A DNA stretch of 25,864 nt from Saccoglossus kowalevskii (Eukaryota; Hemichordata; Enteropneusta; Harrimaniidae), in NCBI RefSeq assembly GCF_000003605.2, contig NW_003140313.1:423162-449025 (forward strand), written 5' to 3'. The notes beneath the pieces were generated by a model, which did not search any database, was not told the DNA's origin, and worked only from the letters and a program-made list of their open reading frames with translations. Below, one piece after another: positions 21,901 through 25,864 of the stretch. Positions within the stretch are counted from its first letter, which is position 1, and each line of letters starts with the position of its first letter. The translations under genes and the position numbers were made by a program.

Positions 21901-24894
21901 TATTTCTAAGTCTAATATTTACTATGAGTTATGCGTAACTACACATTCGTTTATTTCATGTTTGTTATATTGAATTAAAAAACTGAAATAGAAGTAGCTG
22001 CTTTTAATTTTTTTTCTCTGCATTTGGCGAGTATAATATTTGAGATGACAATACTATTCACCCACACTCGTTCCTTGTCTTAGTAATGTATCACGCACCG
22101 TCACTTAGTCTATGCGTTTATGCAGTTAATATTTAATTTTAATATATATCGACCACACCAGAAGTAGTCAATTAAAGACTAATATTAATAATTTATATTT
22201 GGGCAGAATACAGTGTATGTTATGTCTGGGGCGATCCACATTATATCACATATGACGGGGTCAAGTATGACTTCCAGGGAGACTGTATTTACATCTTATC
22301 AGAAAGTGCTACGTATGAGATGACGTCATTTAGAGTCCTGGCAAACAATGAGGCGTTCCAAGCAGGAGATGAGACTCTAAGTGTCACACAAGAATTGATA
22401 GTGATAGTTTACGGAGAGGTGAAAAAAAACATTTCATTTGTTTTAAATACGATCACATGTGTTTTACAATATGCAAAAAGCAGACTTTGTAGGAGAGATG
22501 TCTAGTATAAGCACTATTATTTTCCTTTAACAGGAAGTACGGCTTATGAGAGGAAAACAAGTTACAGTGAACGGGGAGCAGGTTACTCTGCCATATAACG
22601 TATCTCCACAGATTGCAGTGAGGGATACTGGAAGCTACGTTGTAAGTATTGTTATAAGATAAAACACGTATAATGTTACAGTTTATGTTTTGATAATGGG
22701 TTCGATCAACATTTCTAATACTACTGCAACTAATTCAACGTGCGTTATTCTTCTTTCCAGAGTGTTTTCGTTGATTTTGGTCTTATAGTTAGGTGGGATG
22801 GTTACCACCATGGCGATGTCAAGGCACCGGGTACATACAAGGGTATACTAAGAGGATTGTGTGGTAACTACAATGATGACCCAGAAGACGATTTTACGGA
22901 TATTGAAGGAAGACTAGTAAGTATCAGGGCATAACATATTGATTGCCTGTTAGAATATTAACATGTTGGTGGTAATGGTGAACAGGTCCAGGAATGCAAC
23001 AGTCATTTAATAGGTGTACTGTTTATTACTCAAAATATAACATCGTTTATGTATAATTATCCCATTGTCTGCATTGTTCCAGAATACATCTATAATACGC
23101 TTACAATCTGCATTAGAGAATATATTGTCCAGAAAAATCAATGGGATGCTCAACGACTAGTACTGTTCCCACATTCAATTCACGTTAACGCATCTCTATT
23201 ACTAAGAGTTTTACGATAATTGACTCATTCATTTCATGTCAGCGTAAGAGCTGACGTGTCCAGATTAGTAATCGTCTCTTGCAGATATGAGAAAATAAAG
23301 ATGTACATCAGCATTTTTTACTTGAATTAATTACACAGTGATTCTTCGCAGATGTAATAAACTTGTATAAAAGTATATTTCGCTCGTATTTGATTGTCAT
23401 TTCTAGATGCCGATTGAAATAGAACACGCCCATCGTGCAGCAATGTTTGGTAATACCTGGGTGGCTAACGAAAAAGAATGTGATTCCCATGCAGGTGGTT
23501 GTAATCCGTGTGCCAAGGATGTAGACATAGCAACCGAGGCTCATGAATTGTGTTCAGTGTTCACAGATACAAATGGTTGGTCACAAAATTGTTTTAGCAC
23601 GAGTAACTTAAACCATCACGAATTGTTTCAGATCAGTGTCTAGTCGTTGTGGCATGATGTTCCTCACCACTTAGGAACATAATACATGTGTTGTGTGTGT
23701 CATTGCAGGACCATTTGCCGTGTGCCACGATGCCATTGACCCGGAAGATTTCTTCTCAGCGTGCATGTTTGACCTCTGTGCTAAATTACCAGACAAAAGT
23801 GGATTGTGCATGAACGCTGAAGTGTACGCACAAGTCTGTCTCGACATCAGAATCCCAGTCGACTGGAGACGAGACGACCTATGTCGTATGTATATTTTAT
23901 TAACGTATCACCTCTTGGTTTGACAACAAAAAAACACTCGAACTGGTTTTAGATATAGGGTACATAAATGAAGGTCTCGCCTGTATGTCACATCTGTTTG
24001 TTACGGATTGTGATTAATGAATTATATTTATTTTAGCTGCTTTGTGCAAAGATGGTACCGTGTATACTCATGCAACGTCGCCTTGTCCCGATACCTGTAT
24101 CGACCAGTCACCACACTACCAATGTCCCGATAGACGTTTAGTGGACGGATGTGTCTGTCAAGAAGGTTTCTTATTAAACTTGGGCGAATGTGTTCCAGAT
24201 AACCAGTGTCCATGTGAACATGGCGGCAAGTATCTTCAGGTAGGACTGGTTTGTTTATTCGTGCTTTTGAATACTTCAGATTTCAAGTCCGATCCAACTA
24301 TTTATCATCACTATGCTATATAAGTAGAGGAGGCACAGAGCTGTCTAGATTGATTAATGGACTTCGAGTCCTTCACTAAATTGCCAACTAAGTGGTGGCT
24401 GAAGATTACGTTGTTTCTTATCTTATAATCTTTGTAATTTTGCACAGTTTGAAGAGACTGTAACTTTGGACGAATGTGACGAAGATTGCACTTGTCGGAA
24501 AGACGGTGTAGTTGATTGTGTGGCCATTAGATGTGACCCCAATGCATACTGTGGAGAGAAAAACGGGGAGCATGGATGTCATTGTAACGATGGCTATCAA
24601 GGAAATGGCAAACGTTGTATAGGTGAATATACGCAAAGTTCTCGATTGTAGAGTATTTCGTGATATGAGGAAGTGATTGTTGTTGTAAATTATGCATATT
24701 ATTATTCTTATTATCGTCTGGGTAGGACATGTGACAGATAAATGATGATAAATAAAGATGTCCTTCACCTTATATTTACGCAGGTCATCACTGTAACAGC
24801 CAGCCTTGTCAAAATGGTGGAACATGTCAGGACCACATCGACCATTACACCTGTACATGCGAAAATGGCTTCACTGGATCTAATTGCGAGACAG
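6913..24894 (+). CDS. Large secreted FN3/EGF/HYR/VWD/sushi mosaic protein gene (3' partial)
   Basis: Twenty-six coding exons were chained by splice sites and phase: 6913-6961, 8544-8594, 10161-10345, 11258-11397, 12787-12902, 13067-13375, 13790-14020, 14263-14553, 14651-14887, 15355-15563, 15655-15762, 16135-16284, 16416-16545, 16650-16817, 17279-17481, 17656-17833, 17968-21352, 21481-21594, 22207-22418, 22534-22641, 22761-22916, 23407-23575, 23709-23885, 24037-24239, 24448-24622, 24784-24894. This gives about 2,520 residues: signal peptide, Cys-rich region, FN3, EGFx2, FN3, HYR, VWD-C8-TIL-EGF, 18 sushi, EGF, VWD-C8-TIL-EGF, EGF. Known relatives of VWD-C8-TIL blocks (mucins, zonadhesin, IgGFc-binding protein, hemolectin) are large extracellular adhesive or multimerising proteins, so a similar role is inferred. 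I know no named orthologue with this order. All phases agree except at 21352, where one surplus base breaks the frame. The last exon ends in phase 1, so the gene continues past the window. Confidence 0.8.
8544..8594 (+). CDS. Exon 2 (51 nt): end of signal peptide and first Cys
   Basis: Acceptor TATTTTCCAG ends at 8543 and donor GTGAGT begins at 8595. The 51 nt exon is phase 1-1. It encodes [16 protein letters not shown], completing the hydrophobic core and starting the mature chain near Ser-Tyr-Asp-Asp-Lys-Cys. It fits the phases of exons 1 and 3 exactly. Confidence 0.6.
8595..10160 (+). repeat. Intron 2 with CCCCCTATTGCG direct repeats
   Basis: The 15-mer ACACCCCCTATTGCG occurs at 8739-8753 and again at 8793-8807, 54 bases apart, with a related TACCCCCTGGAG between them. 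This is a small C-rich degenerate repeat, probably part of a dispersed element. The rest of the intron holds short open frames only, and no further phase-matched exon was seen. Confidence 0.45.
10161..12902 (+). CDS. Exons 3-5: Cys-rich region resembling PCSK9 C-terminal repeats
   Basis: Exons 10161-10345 (phase 1-0), 11258-11397 (0-2) and 12787-12902 (2-1) encode about residues 34-180. Two related half-repeats are visible. The first has [14 protein letters not shown] followed by CTAMN. The second has [14 protein letters not shown], then GTISGNTC and, further on, SVFARC. The pattern C-P-x-G-x-x-L-x-G-C, then N-T-C, then A-x-C, resembles the Cys/His-rich repeats at the PCSK9 C-terminus (V-domain type), which mediate protein contacts. 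The likeness is by eye and tentative. The third exon was found because exon 4 leaves phase 2 and the FN3 exon needs phase 1. It has an acceptor TTTAATAG, donor GTAATC and Cys-rich content, and a different frame from the longer open frame that overlaps it. Confidence 0.6.
11398..12786 (+). other. Intron 4 with two small foldbacks
   Basis: A 10-of-11 inverted repeat (TGTCTCATTTC at 12093 and GAAGTGAGACA at 12144) encloses about 40 bases. A second imperfect hairpin, with an AAAGGG/CCCTTT stem, spans 12617-12652. A (GATT)n tract lies at 12755-12773, just before the splice acceptor of exon 5. No gene was seen. Confidence 0.4.
13067..13375 (+). CDS. Exon 6: fibronectin type III-like domain 1
   Basis: A 309 nt phase 1-1 exon encoding residues about 181-283. 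Features of an FN3 beta sandwich: [12 protein letters not shown] (strand B with the conserved Trp), GYIIFI (strand C), [19 protein letters not shown] (strand E, turn, and the conserved Tyr of strand F). One domain per exon is typical of shuffled modules. FN3 domains act as spacers or ligand-binding units; no RGD motif is present. Confidence 0.7.
13790..14020 (+). CDS. Exon 7: two EGF-like domains
   Basis: A 231 nt phase 1-1 exon, residues about 284-360. Domain one has [20 protein letters not shown] then EYEGDEC, with an adjacent Cys pair. Domain two has the classic NPCLNGGVC, then YLCSC and GYVGVHC. The second begins [11 protein letters not shown], near but not a full match to the calcium-binding EGF consensus. 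Two EGFs in one exon without an intron suggests a fused pair. Confidence 0.85.
14263..14553 (+). CDS. Exon 8: fibronectin type III-like domain 2
   Basis: A 291 nt phase 1-1 exon, residues about 361-457. FN3 hallmarks are [11 protein letters not shown] (strand B Trp), AERYEVWGY (strand C) and [12 protein letters not shown] (strand F Tyr). Unlike most FN3 domains it contains several cysteines ([14 protein letters not shown]), which may form an extra loop disulfide, a feature partly shared with exon 6 (one Cys). Confidence 0.75.
14651..14887 (+). CDS. Exon 9: HYR (hyalin repeat) domain
   Basis: A 237 nt phase 1-1 exon, residues about 458-536. It has [32 protein letters not shown] and [11 protein letters not shown]. 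These match the HYR order W-x-x-P, then F-P-x-G-x-T-x-V-x-Y, then C-x-F-x-V-x-V. HYR is an Ig-like fold common beside sushi and VWD domains in extracellular proteins. Confidence 0.85.
15067..15231 (+). mobile_element. TTAA-type MITE, copy 2 (165 bp, intact ends)
   Basis: The element lies between TTAA at 15067-15070 and TTAA at 15228-15231. The left end TTAAAGCGAGGGAGTCGTCA and the inverted right end TTAAAGCGGGAGGGTGGTCA form an inverted repeat extending through CACCTGCGC. The interior aligns with copy 1 (170-311) in opposite orientation. It sits in the intron before the first VWD exon. Its open frame from 15060 is a by-product. Confidence 0.85.
15355..16545 (+). CDS. Exons 10-13: first von Willebrand factor D domain
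   Basis: Exons 15355-15563 (phase 1-0), 15655-15762 (0-0), 16135-16284 (0-0) and 16416-16545 (0-1) encode residues about 537-735. The start [16 protein letters not shown] and [11 protein letters not shown] is diagnostic of VWD. Later come [13 protein letters not shown] (the usual GLCGNFNGD calcium site, here with His-Phe-Gly-Arg in place of Asn-Tyr-Asn-Asp) and [14 protein letters not shown] domains of mucins and VWF drive multimer assembly and adhesion. The altered calcium loop suggests this copy has weaker metal binding than the second. The C-terminal part leads directly into C8. Confidence 0.9.
15763..16134 (+). other. Intron with a stray 38-codon open frame (15965-16081)
   Basis: An ATG in a fair context (TACCATGG) at 15965 opens 38 codons ([12 protein letters not shown]...) ending at TAA 16079. 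It is CpG-rich, unlike its flanks, and a possible acceptor (GTTTCAG) lies within it. The host exons need phase 0 here and that frame hits a stop, so it cannot be a standard cassette exon. It may be part of a repeat. Confidence 0.25.
16650..16817 (+). CDS. Exon 14: C8 domain 1
   Basis: A 168 nt phase 1-1 exon, residues about 736-791. [30 protein letters not shown], and a C-terminal [10 protein letters not shown] match the C8 domain that always follows VWD. The conserved pattern is G-P-F-x-x-C-H, then C-x-x-D-x-C. It ends with donor GTGAGA. Confidence 0.9.
17279..17481 (+). CDS. Exon 15: TIL (trypsin inhibitor-like) domain 1
   Basis: A 203 nt exon, phase 1-0, residues about 792-859. The TIL cysteine pattern is complete: [33 protein letters not shown], then C-x-x-x-x-x-C-x-C and a GKYYQ tail. 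TIL follows C8 in mucin/VWF-type proteins and here is structural rather than an evident protease inhibitor. Confidence 0.9.
17656..17833 (+). CDS. Exon 16: TILa/VWC-like segment plus EGF
   Basis: A 178 nt exon, phase 0-1, residues about 860-918. The first half ([15 protein letters not shown]) is a short TILa/VWC-like Cys stretch. The second half ([18 protein letters not shown], then EGSGLEC) is an EGF-like domain of the N-A-x-C type. The acceptor is TATGATATAG. Confidence 0.8.
17968..21352 (+). CDS. Exon 17: 18 alternating sushi-like modules in one 3.4 kb exon
   Basis: Acceptor TACCCCATAG ends at 17967; donor AG|GTAATG at 21353. It encodes about 1,128 residues (919-2046) of tandem modules, each starting C-x-[DN]-P-G-x-P-x-[ND]-G and ending W-x-x-x-x-P-x-C, the sushi/CCP hallmarks. 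Odd modules 1-15 (type A, ~67 aa) and even modules 2-16 (type B, ~59 aa) alternate. Modules 17 and 18 are divergent. Sushi has four Cys; A modules carry one extra before the final D-G-x-W segment, and B modules one extra in YPVC. Sushi modules mediate protein recognition in complement and adhesion proteins. No intron interrupts 18 modules, unlike the one-domain-one-exon layout elsewhere. CpG is far rarer than in neighbouring exons. The exon is one base longer than the frame allows (see 21327-21330), so without correction translation ends just after module 18. Confidence 0.9.
19308..20819 (+). repeat. Tandem 756 bp duplication of four sushi modules
   Basis: Unit 1 (19308-20063, modules 8-11) and unit 2 (20064-20819, modules 12-15) are both exactly 252 codons. 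By hand count they differ at about 27 of 252 residues. Bases 19735-19876 and 20491-20632 are identical over 142 bp, silent sites included. The period is one B-A-B-A block, so the duplication kept the alternation and the frame. This points to recent unequal exchange or gene conversion. Confidence 0.9.
21327..21330 (+). other. C4 tract with a likely one-base frame error
   Basis: The annotated frame reads Trp-Glu-Pro-Gln-Trp and meets TAA at 21354 if unspliced, or TGA at 21485-21487 if spliced to the next exon. Removing one C gives Trp-Glu-Pro-Ser-Gly-Glu-Thr-Phe-Cys and a phase 1 exit, exactly what the downstream EGF exon needs. Every other junction in the gene is phase-consistent. Confidence 0.7.
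21481..21594 (+). CDS. Exon 18: EGF-like domain after the sushi array
   Basis: A 114 nt phase 1-1 exon, residues about 2047-2084. It has [31 protein letters not shown], a standard six-Cys EGF plus one adjacent Cys. The acceptor GAAAAAG is purine-rich at its end but follows a long T tract. The next donor is GTTAGT. Confidence 0.85.
21711..21860 (+). repeat. Minisatellite, four copies of a 38 bp unit
   Basis: Units at 21711-21748, 21749-21786, 21787-21822 (2 bp deletion) and 21823-21860 start CTATCAATCAGGCAACACAG and end ATCAGTCACTCTG. Copies are nearly identical, so the array is young and likely length-polymorphic. It lies in the intron between the EGF and second VWD exons; 38 is not a multiple of three, and the array is not coding. 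Confidence 0.95.
22207..23575 (+). CDS. Exons 19-22: second von Willebrand factor D domain
   Basis: Exons 22207-22418 (phase 1-0), 22534-22641 (0-0), 22761-22916 (0-0) and 23407-23575 (0-1) encode residues about 2085-2299. It opens [16 protein letters not shown] and [11 protein letters not shown], and includes [15 protein letters not shown], an intact calcium-binding loop, then [14 protein letters not shown] and a CNPC pair. Exon phases match the first VWD one for one. Donor GTTGGT at 23576 is a weak but acceptable site; the phase and the following C8 start confirm it. Confidence 0.9.
23709..23885 (+). CDS. Exon 23: C8 domain 2
   Basis: A 177 nt phase 1-1 exon, residues about 2300-2358. [26 protein letters not shown], and [10 protein letters not shown] parallel the first C8 closely. 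The acceptor is GTCATTGCAG and the donor GTATGT. Confidence 0.9.
24037..24239 (+). CDS. Exon 24: TIL domain 2
   Basis: A 203 nt exon, phase 1-0, the same length and phase as the first TIL exon; residues about 2359-2426. The Cys pattern runs through [22 protein letters not shown] and [11 protein letters not shown]. The matching G-K-Y-x-Q ending supports block duplication with the first TIL. Confidence 0.9.
24448..24622 (+). CDS. Exon 25: TILa/VWC-like segment plus EGF 2
   Basis: A 175 nt exon, phase 0-1, parallel to exon 16; residues about 2427-2484. [15 protein letters not shown] is the VWC-like part, and [18 protein letters not shown] with GYQGNGKRC is a typical EGF. The donor is GTGAAT. 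Confidence 0.85.
24784..24894 (+). CDS. Exon 26: EGF-like domain, last exon seen
   Basis: A 111 nt phase 1-1 exon, residues about 2485-2521. It has [28 protein letters not shown], a canonical EGF. Donor GTGAGA follows at 24895, so the coding region continues beyond the window. Confidence 0.9.
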
Positions 24895-25864
24895 GTGAGA
24901 GTTGGACACAGATTCCATGAATAGATATTCTTGTACTCACGTTAAGGCTGTATTTGAAAGACAACCATTGTTCTTAATTGACGATGTATGCTTGTGGTGG
25001 AATTTTATTAATTCTTTAAACAAAAACAACAACGCCACTTCTTATCCATTGTAACTGTTAACTGAGTGCCGTTTTGGAAATCTTGAAACATAATGTATAC
25101 GTTTGCTACGACCTGCATGTTTTACACACAGTGTTATCAGATAACAACGATATTCTAACCACACACTAGTATAAATTATCAGAGCGCCGACACAAACGGT
25201 GACCATTGCGTACATATGAGGATTACATAGTTGAACTACACATGGCTTGCCCTGTATTCGTAAAGGTGGACAGATCAATCATAAGATGGGGATATCGTTA
25301 CATATGCGGGGCAGATAACAGTATAATATGGGTAAATGGACTACAAAGGGCAGGGACCAGAGGCATGTGGGGGGGGGGGGTCTGCTCACCAACCTTGCGC
25401 CGAAGGCACGACCTTACTATGGGGTCCGGGGGCATGTTCCCCCTTAACAATTTTGAAATATAGACCTTCTGAAAAACTATTTCCTGCATTTTCAGGGGCA
25501 AATTTTACTGACACAAAAAGTTGCAGCTTGACTTTGGAGGGGGGACACCCAACATTTTTTCGAGGGGGCGACTGTTCCCTTCCCCTGCACCGCCGCCACT
25601 GGTGACAATCACTGCATTGGGTGAGGAAAGGTCATTTATGCATACAGATTAACCATGTATATCAAGTTTGATAGTAATCACCTAATTAAAATGTAGAATG
25701 TAGAAGTTACTCACAATGTCATTTTGATGAAAAATTCAAAAGCTGGTGTAATGTAGAGTGTACATTATGTACAGCAACACAGAAACAAGCACCTCTCCCT
25801 ATTTTATTAAATGGTTTAGCCTTAATATCAACACTGTTTATTTAACATTCAGTATTAGTGCACA
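24895..25864 (+). repeat. Downstream intron with a G-rich dispersed repeat (about 25340-25605)
   Basis: No phase 1 exon was found after 24894. From 25369 there is a run of 12 G, then alternating G- and C-rich words (GGGGTCCGGGGGCATG, GAGGGGGGACACCC, CGAGGGGGCGACTG) up to CACCGCCGCCACTG. The composition differs sharply from the flanks, as in the tail of a transposable element. The open frames over it show no recognisable protein. Confidence 0.5.

Noticed and set aside
25336-25605. 89-codon open frame over the G-rich region
   Set aside because: Low-complexity, repeat-like composition with no splice phase or domain support.

Overview
This is animal (metazoan) nuclear DNA, not prokaryotic: AT-rich noncoding sequence surrounds short, Cys-rich exons with canonical AG/GT splice borders, and the exons encode extracellular mosaic domains (LDLa, FN3, EGF, HYR, VWD-C8-TIL, sushi). 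HYR, VWD and sushi modules in one chain, with small 1-1 phase exons and abundant MITE-like repeats, suggest a marine invertebrate, perhaps an invertebrate deuterostome (hemichordate or lancelet type). The species is not identifiable by eye.

Layout. (1) 1-~1420: 3' end of an upstream + strand gene: an LDLa-like exon (583-762) and a final exon (872-969) with a short hydrophobic C-terminal tail (membrane or GPI anchor), then AATAAA at 1392. A TTAA-flanked MITE (170-311) and the edge of another (1-13) lie in its preceding intron. (2) ~1420-6912: intergenic, with a 1.1 kb terminal-inverted-repeat element (2582-3686), an 80 bp MITE with 10 bp target duplication (4694-4773) and a plausible promoter just upstream of 6913. 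(3) 6913-24894: one large + strand gene, reconstructed here as 26 coding exons (about 2,520 residues visible, 3' end beyond the window). Domain order: signal peptide; PCSK9-CRD-like Cys-rich region; FN3; two EGF; FN3; HYR; VWD-C8-TIL-(TILa/EGF); 18 sushi-like modules in a single 3.4 kb exon; EGF; second VWD-C8-TIL-(TILa/EGF); EGF. (4) 24895-25864: intron or downstream sequence with a G-rich dispersed repeat.

Two short exons (8544-8594, 12787-12902) and the first coding exon were recovered by matching splice phase. All phases agree across the gene except at the end of the sushi exon, which is one base too long (C4 tract at 21327-21330). This is either a sequence error or a real frameshift that would truncate the protein before the second VWD block.

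The most striking feature is the sushi array. Two module types, A (~67 aa) and B (~59 aa), strictly alternate; each has one odd extra cysteine at a type-specific position, suggesting A-B pairs linked by an inter-module disulfide. A 756 bp four-module block has been recently duplicated in tandem. The product is best read as a large secreted adhesive, matrix or recognition protein; no specific function can be proved from sequence.
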